A stretch of DNA of 64,000 bases from assembly GCA_902495705.1 (NCBI GenBank), contig CABUXT010000001.1, forward strand, positions 1 through 64,000, written 5' to 3'. The translations under genes and the position numbers were made by a program. The stretch is from an uncultured cyanobacterium (lineage in GTDB: Bacteria; Cyanobacteriota; Vampirovibrionia; Gastranaerophilales; Gastranaerophilaceae). This document shows positions 25,337-34,156 of the stretch, one piece after another; position 1 is the stretch's first letter, and the number at the start of each line of letters is the position of its first letter. The notes under the pieces were generated by a model. That model saw only the letters and a list, made by a program, of their open reading frames with translations, was not told the DNA's origin and did no database searches.

Positions 25337-25783
25337 AAAAATCATTGTCATTCTGAATGTAAGTCGGTATTCCACTGCTTGCTACATAATATTTGTGGGG
25401 ACACTTCGTTTTCCCCACCCTACATTGCTAGGTAGAAAAATCATGTCATTCTGAACTTATTTCTGAATCTCCAATAGAACACAGGGAGCTATGTCACCCT
25501 GAACTTGATTCAGGGTCTATCCATTTGATTGTAAAATGGTACGCTAAAGTCAATTTTTAAATCAACATTGATAGATTCTGAATAGCAAGAAAATTTTGTG
25601 TTCGTAAACTCACACAAATTTTCTAAGCTTTCAGAATGACATATTTTCCCTCGCCCCTTGTGGGACACTAGCCGAACCAACGAGCTATGCGAGTTGAGTG
25701 AGACTGCGTGCCGTATGGCTGAGGGGTAGGGAGAGGGGTACTCGGTTAGAAATTCCAACAAGGATAAAACCACCACACCCCAC
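25337..25783. repeat. Repeat cluster downstream of yihY-like gene
   Basis: No gene is visible. Elements include short CTGAA/TTCAG palindromes near 25452-25520, the full long palindrome at 25559-25643 and, directly after it, a copy at 25648-25739 of the roughly 90-bp unit with CTAGCCGAACCAACGAGC. The same pair in inverted order occurs at 36904-37073. Confidence 0.75.
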
Positions 25784-25812
25784 TTGTTAAACTACAGATT
25801 TTTATGTATAAT
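25784..25812 (+). promoter_or_regulatory. cysK promoter
   Basis: TTGTTA at 25784-25789, a 17-nt spacer and TATAAT at 25807-25812. The leader is about 30 nt and holds AAAAAAGGTGG as the ribosome binding site. Confidence 0.65.
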
Positions 25813-25849
25813 CTTGGTGTTTTTAGCATAACAAAAAAGGTGGTTATTT

Positions 25850-26764
25850 ATGAATATAGCAAAAGATTTGACCCAACTTGTCGGGGGCACTCCAATTGTC
25901 AGAATTAACAGACTTAACACCGGAAATGGAACAATTCTGGCAAAACTTGAATATTTCAACCCTGCAAACTCAGTGAAAGACCGAGCTGCATTGCAAATGA
26001 TTGTAGATGCGGAAAATGAAGGTAAAATCACACCAACTACGACAATAATTGAGCCAACCAGCGGAAACACAGGAATTGGACTGGCTATGATTTGTGCCGT
26101 TCGAGGTTACAAAATAATTTTAACAATGCCGGAATCTATGAGCGTTGAGCGCAGAATGTTATTAAAAGCTTATGGTGCGGAACTTGTTCTGACACCTGCA
26201 TCAGAAGGAATGAAAGGTGCAGTTAATAAAGCACTTGAACTTCATGAACAAAACCCTGATTCATTCATTCCGTCTCAATTTGACAATCCGTCTAACCCAA
26301 AAGCTCACAGATTAACAACCGCTGAAGAAATTTGGAATGACACGGAAGGCAATATTGATATCATTGTCGCAGGTGTCGGCACAGGCGGAACAATCTCAGG
26401 GATTGCAAAATGCTTAAAATCAAAGAACCCAAATATCAAAGCGGTTGCAGTTGAACCGTTTGACTCTCAAGTTTTGGCAGGCGGTCAAGCTGGTCCGCAC
26501 AAAATTCAAGGTATCGGCGCAAACTTTGTTCCTGAAAACTTTAAAGCATCATTGATTGATGAAATTATTCCTGTAAAAAATGAAGATGCAATCGAAACCG
26601 CAAAACTACTTCCTCAAAAAGAAGGGATTTTGGCAGGAATTTCCGGCGGAGCTAATATGTGGGCAGCAATAGAATTGTCTAAACGCCCTGAAAACAAAGG
26701 AAAAACAATTGTTACGATTATCCCTGATTGTGGTGACCACTACTTGAGTTGTGGCATCTTTTAG
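25850..26764 (+). CDS. cysK: Cysteine synthase (O-acetylserine sulfhydrylase)
   Basis: A pyridoxal-phosphate enzyme that makes cysteine from O-acetylserine and sulfide. At 304 residues it matches CysK. Motifs: LVGGTPIVRINRL; FNPANSVKDRAAL, with the PLP-binding Lys in SVKDR; the substrate loop PTSGNTGIGLAM; GVGTGGTISGIAK for the PLP phosphate; and GISGGANMWAA near the C-terminus. It stands alone with its own promoter and terminator. CysK and CysM are not fully distinguishable by eye, but the pattern favours CysK. Confidence 0.93.
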   Translation: MNIAKDLTQLVGGTPIVRINRLNTGNGTILAKLEYFNPANSVKDRAALQMIVDAENEGKITPTTTIIEPTSGNTGIGLAMICAVRGYKIILTMPESMSVERRMLLKAYGAELVLTPASEGMKGAVNKALELHEQNPDSFIPSQFDNPSNPKAHRLTTAEEIWNDTEGNIDIIVAGVGTGGTISGIAKCLKSKNPNIKAVAVEPFDSQVLAGGQAGPHKIQGIGANFVPENFKASLIDEIIPVKNEDAIETAKLLPQKEGILAGISGGANMWAAIELSKRPENKGKTIVTIIPDCGDHYLSCGIF

Positions 26765-26788
26765 ATAATTTAATGATAGACTTTGCAA

Positions 26789-26824
26789 TAAAAAAGGTCG
26801 GAAATAATATTCCGACCTTTTTCA
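26789..26824. terminator. Bidirectional terminator between cysK and the gene at 26842
   Basis: AAAGGTCGGAA (26794-26804) pairs perfectly with TTCCGACCTTT (26810-26820). T runs follow on both strands, so it can end both convergent units. Confidence 0.88.
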
Positions 26825-26841
26825 ATATTTAAAACTTTAAA

Positions 26842-27096
26842 CTAAACTTCAATAAACAACCTTCTGCCGACAATATTTTGTTTGCCGTTGTAATAACCTG
26901 CAAAATATCCACCTTTAACAGGTTTATTTTGAGCATAATATTGATTATAACGGTTTCCGTTATAATTAACAAAAGGGTTGTTGCCAAAAGGATTTGTGCT
27001 ACCTGCTGATGGTGTAATCACCGGAGATGTAACATTCACTCTTGGAGTTTGTGCTTGTTGCAACACATTAGATAAAAAATTTACTAAACCTGCCAT
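26842..27096 (-). CDS. Small hypothetical protein rich in Asn, Tyr and Gly
   Basis: An 84-residue protein. The N-terminus MAGLVNFLSNVLQQ may form a helix. The middle is low-complexity (STNPFGNNPFVNYNGNRYNQ) and the end is GKQNIVGRRLFIEV. No family is recognised. AAAGG lies about 12 nt before the ATG. Its own divergent promoter region and the shared terminator support a real gene. Possibly structural or surface-associated, without direct evidence. Confidence 0.6.
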   Translation of the reverse strand: MAGLVNFLSNVLQQAQTPRVNVTSPVITPSAGSTNPFGNNPFVNYNGNRYNQYYAQNKPVKGGYFAGYYNGKQNIVGRRLFIEV

Positions 27097-27218
27097 ATTA
27101 TACTCATACCTTTCTACTATGGTATTGTCTTAATTATATTTTCTCTCTTGTCATTATTGTAACACAGATTTTAAAAATTTCTTAAAATAACTTAACAAAA
27201 ATCATCCGTTTTATGTAG

Positions 27219-27224
27219 TATAAT
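27219..27224 (+). promoter_or_regulatory. -10 box 7 nt before the purD-like start
   Basis: TATAAT at 27219-27224 with 7 nt to the ATG at 27232 and no Shine-Dalgarno sequence; a leaderless transcript is predicted. No good -35 box is visible. Confidence 0.5.
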
Positions 27225-27231
27225 TCTACTT

Positions 27232-28473
27232 ATGGAAGAAAAGAAGAAAATATTAATTATCGGACACGGAGCTGCTACAAGCGCACTGGCGAAAAAATTA
27301 TCAAGCTATGATGAAGTTGGCAAAATATACATCACATCAGGCAATAGTTCAACTAATGACAAATGGGAAAATGTTGATATCAGAGAAGATGACTTGACAG
27401 GTTTATTGAAATTTGCGTTAGAAAATGAAATCAATTTAACCATACCGATTTCTGAACTTGCACTAAAATCAGATGTTGTGAGTTTCTTCCAATCAAACGG
27501 ACAAAATATTTTCGGACCTTGTGCAGATGCGTGCAATTTTGCAATAAGTAACGCAACAGGCAAAAAATTATTATATAAAATTCATGCACAAACTTCTAAA
27601 TTCGGAATTTTTGACAAAATGCCACAAGCTCAAGATTGGCTAAAAAATGCAAAATTTCCGGTAACAATAAAGACAAACCAATACAACGGACTTGGCGATA
27701 GACTTGTCTGTCCGACAATATCGCTAGCAAATGAATTTTTGGAAAACTTATTTACCAAAGGTGAAATCGGAGTATTAACAGAAGAATACACTTTTGGACA
27801 CAATTTCACAATTTATTTTATCACTGATGGTTATAGCGCAATCCCTATAACTTCCGTTGGAAACTACAAATTTGAACAAGACGGTGATGGCGGAATTTTA
27901 ACCAATGGTGTTGGTTGTTACGCACCTGATTACAAAATATCTGAAATAATATTATCAAGAGTTTCAAATGTTGTTCGCAATATTTTAACCTCTCTTGAAA
28001 AGAAAGGTTCACCTTATATGGGCGTTCTTGGAGTTGATTGTACAACAACAGGCGAAGATAAATTTTATGTGAACGAATTTAAACCATTTTTGCAGGATTT
28101 TGATTCGGCAACAGTTCTCAACCTGATTGATGAAAACTTAGTAAAAGTATTTATGGCGTGCATTGAAGGATTTTTTGCCGATGAATACGAGCAAATTCTG
28201 ACCAATGAACAATCTTCAATTTCTACAGTTGTTTCAGCTAAAAAAGAAAATGCCGAAATCAAAGGTTTTGATATAATTGACGATATTAATTGTATTGATT
28301 TTATCAATGTAAAAAAATCAGGCGAAAAATATTTGACAACCAAAGGTCAAAACTTTGTCATTACAAAATCTGCATCAACACTAAACCGCGCAAAGACATA
28401 CCTATATGAAGACTTATCAGAAATCAATTTTGACGGCATTAAATACAGAAAAGATATTGCAAAATGTAATTAA
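27232..28473 (+). CDS. Divergent PurD-like ATP-grasp protein
   Basis: A 413-residue protein with the overall order of phosphoribosylamine-glycine ligase, which joins glycine to phosphoribosylamine in purine synthesis. Recognisable parts are ILIIGHGAATSALAKKL at the N-terminus, NIFGPCADACNFAISN, the ATP-grasp segments TIKTNQYNGLGDR and LTEEYTFGHNFTIYFITDGY, and MGVLGVDCTTTGEDKFYVNEF. Several PurD signatures are altered: the usual G-A-G-K-G loop is absent, and the D-G-D-x-G-P-N-T-G-G-M-G-A block reads DGDGGILTNGVGCY. Either it is a lineage-specific PurD or a relative with another substrate. Confidence 0.7.
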   Translation: MEEKKKILIIGHGAATSALAKKLSSYDEVGKIYITSGNSSTNDKWENVDIREDDLTGLLKFALENEINLTIPISELALKSDVVSFFQSNGQNIFGPCADACNFAISNATGKKLLYKIHAQTSKFGIFDKMPQAQDWLKNAKFPVTIKTNQYNGLGDRLVCPTISLANEFLENLFTKGEIGVLTEEYTFGHNFTIYFITDGYSAIPITSVGNYKFEQDGDGGILTNGVGCYAPDYKISEIILSRVSNVVRNILTSLEKKGSPYMGVLGVDCTTTGEDKFYVNEFKPFLQDFDSATVLNLIDENLVKVFMACIEGFFADEYEQILTNEQSSISTVVSAKKENAEIKGFDIIDDINCIDFINVKKSGEKYLTTKGQNFVITKSASTLNRAKTYLYEDLSEINFDGIKYRKDIAKCN

Positions 28474-28521
28474 GTATAGAGCGGATGTTGAAATCTCATA
28501 ATTTATCATTAGATAAATAGT

Positions 28522-29619
28522 ATGTCGTTTAATGGTGTAAAAAATTATTATGAACTTTTAGAAGTTAGTGTAGATTCAACAACCGCACAAATCAAATGCG
28601 CATATAGAAAACTTGCGCGCAAATATCACCCTGATATAAACAAATCCCCGCAAGCTGTTGAATTGTTTAAACAAATCACTTGTGCTTACGAAACTCTTTC
28701 TAATCCACAAGAAAGAGAAAAATATGATATAGTTAATGGAATATTTAAAACAACAAAAACCTCAACATCCTCAAAAAAAGCACAAGAACACTATGAGGAA
28801 GAAGTCAAAAGAAATACGAATTTTGACACCTCAAATAATAAACAACAAACTAAAGAAACTCAAAACCCAAAACAAAACCAAGATTCAAAAAAACAAAAGG
28901 CGCAAAAACGAGGATTTTCTCCTCTAAAAGCCATAAAACTATTTGTGGCTAAATTCAAAAAAAATAAACGAGCAAAAGACAACAAAAAGCCTCAACGCGG
29001 TCAAAATATAACCACTGAAGTAACAATCACACCGGAAGAAGTAATCACCGGCAGCAAAAGGGTTATAAACGTATTGACTACGCAAACCTGCCAAAATTGT
29101 AGCGGTCACAAATTTATCAATGGCGGCAAATGCAATGAATGTGGTGGCACAGGTGAGGTTTCAAAACGTAAAAAAATCACCGTTACAATCCCAAAAGGAA
29201 TTAAAGAAGGCGCAAAACTTCGCCTGAAAGGAGAAGGCGGCATTGGCAAAAATGGTGGAACAAACGGTGATTTATTTATTACGGTGAAAATCGAAACAAA
29301 AAACCAAGTTCATTTTGACAAACAAAATATCTATTTCAACATTCCAATCACGCCGTTTGAAGCAGCTTTGGGCGAAGAAATAAAAGTTCCGGCATTTGAT
29401 GGTGTAATAAAATTACGCTTGCCTAAAAACACCTCATCAGGTCAAAAATTCCGCATTGCAGGTCAAGGAATAAAGAAAAACGGCAAAGTCGGAGATTTAA
29501 TTATCACCGTAAGTATTGAATTTTCTCATGATTTATCAGATGATGAAATTAAGCTTTATGAAAGGCTAAAAAATTTATCAACAGATGATGTGAGAAAGAA
29601 TTTTGCCAATGGTAACTAA
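28522..29619 (+). CDS. DnaJ-like co-chaperone with reduced zinc domain
   Basis: A 365-residue protein. The J domain (residues 7-70) has the KYHPDINK signature with the HPD motif that stimulates DnaK. A long basic, Gln/Lys-rich linker follows. The zinc region holds only CQNCSGHKF and CNECGGTGEV, one zinc centre where classical DnaJ has two. The two C-terminal peptide-binding beta domains are complete (KKITVTIPKGIKEGAKLRL, GDLFITVKIE). This makes it intermediate between DnaJ and CbpA. Its end overlaps the queE start by 11 nt. Confidence 0.88.
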   Translation: MSFNGVKNYYELLEVSVDSTTAQIKCAYRKLARKYHPDINKSPQAVELFKQITCAYETLSNPQEREKYDIVNGIFKTTKTSTSSKKAQEHYEEEVKRNTNFDTSNNKQQTKETQNPKQNQDSKKQKAQKRGFSPLKAIKLFVAKFKKNKRAKDNKKPQRGQNITTEVTITPEEVITGSKRVINVLTTQTCQNCSGHKFINGGKCNECGGTGEVSKRKKITVTIPKGIKEGAKLRLKGEGGIGKNGGTNGDLFITVKIETKNQVHFDKQNIYFNIPITPFEAALGEEIKVPAFDGVIKLRLPKNTSSGQKFRIAGQGIKKNGKVGDLIITVSIEFSHDLSDDEIKLYERLKNLSTDDVRKNFANGN

Positions 29620-30277
29620 AATTAATGAAATATTTTCTTCAATCCAAGGAGAAGGACCTGTTGTTGGGTATAAACAGTTATTTATACGTTTTTGCGGATG
29701 TAATTTAAAATGTAATTACTGCGATACGGAATTTATACAAGGGGAAAACTACACCCCACAAGCGTTGGCAAAAAAGATTAAACAAGATTACAACCTAAAA
29801 ACTTTCCATTCAATTTCGCTAACAGGTGGAGAACCTTTGTTATCTGTCGAATTTTTGAAAGAATTTTTACCTCTTATCAAAGGTGAAACAAAAATCTATC
29901 TTGAGACAAATGCAACTTTGTCTGACAATTTAGAAAAAATTAGGAATTATATTGATATAATTTCAGCAGATATCAAACTGGAATCATCTACAGGCAAAGA
30001 TACCCTAAAACTACATGATGAATTTTTTGAACATTGCAAAGGGATAGAAACCTTTGCCAAAATTGTTTTTGACAGCACAATCACCCAAGATGAAATAAAC
30101 ACCTGCGCTCAAATGGGCAAAAAGCACTCAATTGGCTTAGTTCTACAACCCAAAATGATTGGGGATAAAATGAGCGTGGATTCAGATTTTTGCAATGAAA
30201 TCTTGGATAAATTTACATCAATTTACCCAAATGTCCGCCTAATTCCGCAAGTACATAAGTTTTTAAATGTGAGATAA
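29609..30277 (+). CDS. queE: 7-carboxy-7-deazaguanine synthase (QueE)
   Basis: A 222-residue radical SAM enzyme that contracts the ring of carboxytetrahydropterin to give 7-carboxy-7-deazaguanine on the queuosine path. The start EIFSSIQGEGPVVGYKQLFI is typical. The cluster motif C-x3-C-x2-C is in CGCNLKCNYCDTEF, followed by SLTGGEPLL. The ATG at 29609 is preferred to a TTG two codons earlier. It overlaps the dnaJ-like gene by 11 nt, so the two are coupled. No other queuosine genes are nearby. Confidence 0.92.
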   Translation: MVTKINEIFSSIQGEGPVVGYKQLFIRFCGCNLKCNYCDTEFIQGENYTPQALAKKIKQDYNLKTFHSISLTGGEPLLSVEFLKEFLPLIKGETKIYLETNATLSDNLEKIRNYIDIISADIKLESSTGKDTLKLHDEFFEHCKGIETFAKIVFDSTITQDEINTCAQMGKKHSIGLVLQPKMIGDKMSVDSDFCNEILDKFTSIYPNVRLIPQVHKFLNVR

Positions 30278-30545
30278 ATGGATTGAAAAGTCAGCATCAC
30301 TTAGACATATAATATGTCTCAAACCGTACGCATAGGTCTATGTCATTCTGAACTTGATTCAGAATCTTTTCCATATTAATAATTTTGCAAATATTACTAT
30401 TGATAAATCCTGATTATTGAAAGGATTCCGAAACAAGTTCGGAATGACAGTTAATTTATTTTAGTCATGCTGAACTGCGGATTTGGGTAAGTTTAGGATA
30501 ACATAGTTTACCCCCCCATCATTGCAAAAGGGTGGGGTTTATTGT
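30278..30545. repeat. Short palindromic repeats between queE and def
   Basis: Several CTGAA/TTCAG-type palindromes (about 30341-30371 and 30418-30449) and a C7/GGTGGGG imperfect hairpin at about 30510-30537 followed by TTTATT, which might act as a weak terminator. No gene is visible. Confidence 0.55.
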
Positions 30546-30553
30546 AATATGTA

Positions 30554-30562
30554 TGGTATAAG
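30554..30562 (+). promoter_or_regulatory. Extended -10 promoter element for def
   Basis: TGG then TATAAG (30554-30562), an extended -10. A ribosome binding site AAAGG follows at 30571-30575 before the ATG at 30583. No clear -35 box. Confidence 0.45.
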
Positions 30563-30582
30563 ACAGATAGAAAGGTTTAATT

Positions 30583-31149
30583 ATGGCAATAAGAAAAGTT
30601 TTACACTACGGCGAACCATCATTGAGAGAGGTTTCAAAAGAAGTACACAAAGTATCTAAAAAGATTTCAGATTTGGTGAGAGACCTTTTAGATACAATGT
30701 ACGCGCAAAACGGTGTAGGGCTTGCAGCTCCGCAAATCGGCGAAAATGTAAGAGTGTTTGTTGTCGACTGTTCAACTAACAACGAACCACTTAATCCTAT
30801 CGTTTTCATTAACCCTAAAATTATCAAAAAAAGCGGAGCAATCAAGAGTAACGAAGGTTGCTTGAGTTTTCCGGAGGCTTATACTGATGTTCGCAGATAT
30901 AAAAACATTATGGTAAAAGCTCTGAATGAACACGGAAAACCTTTTGTTATGGAGGCTAAAGACGGAACGCTTTTAGCTCGTGCAATTCAACACGAAAACG
31001 ACCACTTGGATGGAATTTTGTTTATCGACCACTGTATTAACAGATTTGAGACAGAAAACATCTTAAAAAAGCACAATTTGCCTGATTTAGACCCAACTAA
31101 ACTTGTTGAAGAAAAAGAACTAGAGGATGAATTGTCAAAAAATGATTAA
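30583..31149 (+). CDS. def: Peptide deformylase
   Basis: Removes the formyl group from the N-terminal methionine of new proteins. The 188 residues carry all three motifs: GVGLAAPQIG, EGCLSFPEAY with metal-ligand Cys93, and QHENDHLDG with His137, catalytic Glu138 and His141. The C-terminus has an acidic tail. It overlaps fmt by 8 nt. The def-fmt pair is widely conserved because Fmt adds the formyl group that Def removes. Confidence 0.96.
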   Translation: MAIRKVLHYGEPSLREVSKEVHKVSKKISDLVRDLLDTMYAQNGVGLAAPQIGENVRVFVVDCSTNNEPLNPIVFINPKIIKKSGAIKSNEGCLSFPEAYTDVRRYKNIMVKALNEHGKPFVMEAKDGTLLARAIQHENDHLDGILFIDHCINRFETENILKKHNLPDLDPTKLVEEKELEDELSKND

Positions 31150-32053
31150 GGTTATATTTTTCGGAACCCCAGATATCGGTTTAAAATCTTTGGAATACTT
31201 ATATAATTCAGACAAATTTGACGTTTGCGCTGTTGTAACTCAACCTGACAAACCGGCAGGTCGCGGACATAAATTGCAAATGTCTCCAATCAAAAAATTT
31301 GCAGTTGAGCACGATATTCCTGTATTTCAGCCAAAATCAATAAGAAAAGAACCTGAAATTCAAGAGGCGTTGAAAAAATTTGAACCTGACTTTTTTGTGA
31401 CATTCGCATTTGGACAAATTTTGTCTCAAGATGTTTTGGATATCCCAAAATTCCAAACAATAAACCTTCATGCCTCACTTTTGCCAAGATATAGAGGAGC
31501 AAACCCAATCCAGCGCGCAATCATTAACGGCGACAAGGAAACAGGGATTTGCACAATGATTACGGAACTAGGACTTGACTGTGGAGCTGTTTGCCAAAAA
31601 TTAGTCATTCCAATTTCTGAAACAATGAATTGTGAAGAACTTTGGAATGAAATCGGTGAAAAATCACCACAAATGATAGATGAAACTTTGACAGGGCTGT
31701 ATGAAGGTAAATTGACACCTCAAAAGCAATGCGAAAACGGAGTTTGTATGGCAAACAAACTCACAAAAGAAGAATGTTTAATCGATTGGTCAAAATCAAA
31801 CATTGAGATTCATAACTTGGTACGCGGAATTTGCCGTTGTCCCAGTGCTTATTTTATTTTCAACGACAAAATCATCAAAGTTATTGAAACTAAACCAATT
31901 GAAGGCAGTGGAAAAGTCGGCGAAATTGTTGCTCATTCAAAAGAAGGCGTTGACATGGGCTGTGGGGAAGGACTATTGCGCTTGATTAAGGTTAAACCTG
32001 AAGGCAAAGGCGAAATGCTTGCCAAAGATTGGTATAACGGAGTAAAAAAATAA
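31142..32053 (+). CDS. fmt: Methionyl-tRNA formyltransferase
   Basis: Formylates initiator Met-tRNA using 10-formyltetrahydrofolate. The 303-residue protein has VIFFGTPDIGLKSLEYL at the start, the catalytic-region motif NLHASLLPRYRGANPIQRAI, GLDCGAV and the C-terminal tRNA-binding domain (LIDWSKSNIEIHNLVRGI). The start at 31142 is chosen because it gives the canonical N-terminus; the frame extends only 5 codons upstream. It overlaps def by 8 nt and its last base is shared with the aroH start. Confidence 0.96.
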   Translation: MIKVIFFGTPDIGLKSLEYLYNSDKFDVCAVVTQPDKPAGRGHKLQMSPIKKFAVEHDIPVFQPKSIRKEPEIQEALKKFEPDFFVTFAFGQILSQDVLDIPKFQTINLHASLLPRYRGANPIQRAIINGDKETGICTMITELGLDCGAVCQKLVIPISETMNCEELWNEIGEKSPQMIDETLTGLYEGKLTPQKQCENGVCMANKLTKEECLIDWSKSNIEIHNLVRGICRCPSAYFIFNDKIIKVIETKPIEGSGKVGEIVAHSKEGVDMGCGEGLLRLIKVKPEGKGEMLAKDWYNGVKK

Positions 32054-32406
32054 TGGCAACAAAGGGAATCCGAGGGGCTATCACGGTTGAATCAAACACC
32101 AAAGAGGCTTTGGAAGAGGCAACTCTTGATTTGTTATCTGAAATGTTTGAAAAGAATGGTTTGCAAGGAACAAGCAAAATTTCGCATGTAATTTTTACAA
32201 CAACAAAAGATTTGGATGCGGCTTTTCCTGCGATTTTTCCGAGATTGGCTTTTGGCTGGGATGATGTTGCAATGATGTGTTTTCATGAGCTTGATGTTCC
32301 AAATTCGTTGAAAATGTGCTTGAGAATTTTAGTTGTTGTTAATTGTGAAGAAAATTTCAAGCCTGAATTTGTGTATCTAAAAGGCGCAAAGGCTTTGAGG
32401 AAATAG
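32053..32406 (+). CDS. aroH: Chorismate mutase, AroH type
   Basis: Converts chorismate to prephenate on the way to tyrosine and phenylalanine. The 117 residues match the trimeric AroH family of Bacillus type: IRGAITVESNTKEALEEAT, with the active-site Arg; IFTTTKDLDAAFPAIFPR; WDDVAMMCFHELDV; and the terminal VYLKGAKALR. It starts at the last base of fmt. Its place after def-fmt does not suggest a functional link. Confidence 0.93.
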   Translation: MATKGIRGAITVESNTKEALEEATLDLLSEMFEKNGLQGTSKISHVIFTTTKDLDAAFPAIFPRLAFGWDDVAMMCFHELDVPNSLKMCLRILVVVNCEENFKPEFVYLKGAKALRK

Positions 32407-32580
32407 GGGTGAGTAACCCTGAAGTTATTTCAGCATGACAATGCTAGAATTATTCACTTTACGTATGTCGGCATTGCTATGCCGACATAAATCAACATTG
32501 ATAGATTCTGAATAGGATAAAATCTAAGCCAAACAAGTTGGCAAGATTTTTAATCCTTTCAGAATGACAATATAAAAAGG
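32407..32580. repeat. Palindromic repeats downstream of aroH
   Basis: A short CTGAA/TTCAG palindrome at about 32415-32440, a GTCGGCATTGCTATGCCGAC hairpin at 32468-32487 and a long-palindrome variant at 32489-32570. This variant shares its centre type (GGATAAAATCTA...TTTTTAATCC) with the copy at 6747-6828. Confidence 0.7.
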
Positions 32581-32731
32581 CATGTCATTACGAGGAAAAA
32601 TTACTTGCAAATGCGACATTATTCTTAACGAAGTGACGTGGTAATCCACAACAAGGCTTGCATGGGATTACGACGTCGCGCTGTAATGGCTATTATTATA
32701 TTTATAAAATATTGCTCCTCGTAATGACATG
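32581..32731. mobile_element. MITE-like element with 16-bp perfect terminal inverted repeats
   Basis: A 151-bp non-coding unit. CATGTCATTACGAGGA at 32581-32596 is the exact reverse complement of the right end at 32716-32731. Inside is a GTGG-TAAT-CCAC hairpin at about 32638-32649. No transposase frame fits. It could be a miniature inverted-repeat element or a large palindromic repeat; only one copy is in the window. Confidence 0.5.
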
Positions 32732-32771
32732 TTTTTGTAAAAATATAACATTTCACCCTAGACTAGCATTT

Positions 32772-33434
32772 TTAGAATTTCCAAGGGTAGTCGCTTTTGA
32801 ATTCCCACTGGTCGTTTTCTAACAGCTTAGTACACCAATAACGACCATCGGATTTTTCAGTTTTCGTTCCACATTGACGTATCATATCAGCTCTTGTTGT
32901 AGTTGCGGCAGTTAGACCACTACCATAAGTTCCAAAGAATATGTCTTCACGCCCAAAGTGAGTGATTCTACTACCAGATTCAAAACAATACAAGAATCTA
33001 TACATATCAAATCCTAGTTTATTTGGACCTTTATCACCATTCACATCATAATCAACGTCCAAACATCCATATTTACCATGCAATATCAACTTTGAACCAT
33101 CTCTAAAATAAACTGTTTTATGCGCAGCATCAACATATTCATGTCCATAATATGGGTCAAGGGTTGCCATATACCATTCATAACCACAATTATTACCGGG
33201 GTCAGCTTTTTCATCTCTGACCAACTTCATATCAGTAAATGACCCTTTATCCATTTGCATATCAAGGATTGCATTATTCATTCTGCTATAAAAATTCTTT
33301 AATTTTGCACTATACTCTTTTTTCATTCTCTGATAGTGTAGAGTCGGAATCGTCATAGCCGCAACAACGCCGACAATTGACATTGTCACCATGACTTCTG
33401 CTAACGTGAATGCAAATTTTTTATTTGAAAACAT
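32772..33434 (-). CDS. Prepilin-like protein (class III signal peptide)
   Basis: A 220-residue protein. The N-terminus KKFAFTLAEVMVTMSIVGVV is a prepilin-type signal and helix, to be processed by a prepilin peptidase before Phe and assembled into a type IV pilus or pseudopilus. The Ala before FTLAE replaces the usual Gly. The globular part is Cys-containing and includes DVNGDKGPNKLGFDMYRFL, the D-x-N-G motif shared with the other four prepilins here. It is the last of three prepilin genes in a row, 22 bp after the previous one. Confidence 0.85.
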   Translation of the reverse strand: MFSNKKFAFTLAEVMVTMSIVGVVAAMTIPTLHYQRMKKEYSAKLKNFYSRMNNAILDMQMDKGSFTDMKLVRDEKADPGNNCGYEWYMATLDPYYGHEYVDAAHKTVYFRDGSKLILHGKYGCLDVDYDVNGDKGPNKLGFDMYRFLYCFESGSRITHFGREDIFFGTYGSGLTAATTTRADMIRQCGTKTEKSDGRYWCTKLLENDQWEFKSDYPWKF

Positions 33435-33456
33435 TTAAAACTTCCTCATTATTTTA

Positions 33457-34140
33457 TTAATATGTCATTTTCCAGTTTTTACGTTGAATTATCGCAAGAC
33501 AAGCAGTCGAATAAGAATTATCTTTGCAATAACCTATCAAAGTATCATCTGATATTTTTGCAGTGTCATCGGATTTGCCATTGCATGCCGTTCCATAAAG
33601 GATTTTACCTTTTTTAGTTACGCGGAAAGCAAACAAATCTCTACCTAAAATATTCGGTTTATCTTTGCCATTTACATCAACAAAGAATAGTCCGTAACAT
33701 TGGTCGCCTGATGTTGTACCATCATTAATTGAGCCCCATTTGTCAACAGAGTAACTTAGTGTTATACCGTTTTTTAACATTTTGGTTGTCCCACCTGCAG
33801 AAACATTTGCCTCCATATCAGAAAGGCGTTTGTATTTATTTTCATTTCCCCAACAATTTTTTGCAACAGTACAATCATCCGCAATTGCAAAATTTGCACC
33901 CGACATCAACGTTCCGGCATTGTTAAACGCTGTATTTTCTAATGTTTGGGTCTTATTATCAACCAATTGGCGGTCAATCAAATCTTGAACCATGACAACT
34001 GTGTTTTTCAATTGGGCTGTCAAAAGTTTTCTGTTTATATCTTCAACAAGCGAAGGAATAGCCAGAGCTGCCAAAGCTCCTACAACCGCCAACGCTATAA
34101 GTAATTCTGTTAAGGTAAACGCTTTTTTACCACGAAACAT
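33457..34140 (-). CDS. Prepilin-like protein (class III signal peptide)
   Basis: A 227-residue protein with the prepilin start GKKAFTLTELLIALAVVGAL and a hydrophobic helix. The globular domain has four or more Cys residues (DDCTVAKNCWG, GTACNG) and the motif DVNGKDKPNILGRDLFAF. Middle gene of three. AAAGGAG precedes the ATG. Pilin or pseudopilin; which machine it serves cannot be told because no assembly ATPase or secretin gene is in the window. Confidence 0.86.
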   Translation of the reverse strand: MFRGKKAFTLTELLIALAVVGALAALAIPSLVEDINRKLLTAQLKNTVVMVQDLIDRQLVDNKTQTLENTAFNNAGTLMSGANFAIADDCTVAKNCWGNENKYKRLSDMEANVSAGGTTKMLKNGITLSYSVDKWGSINDGTTSGDQCYGLFFVDVNGKDKPNILGRDLFAFRVTKKGKILYGTACNGKSDDTAKISDDTLIGYCKDNSYSTACLAIIQRKNWKMTY

Positions 34141-34156
34141 ATATTCTCCTTTAGTT

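Noticed and set aside
25559..25739. Possible CRISPR array
   Set aside because: The repeats are few, unequal, dispersed and not regularly spaced; no cas gene is present.
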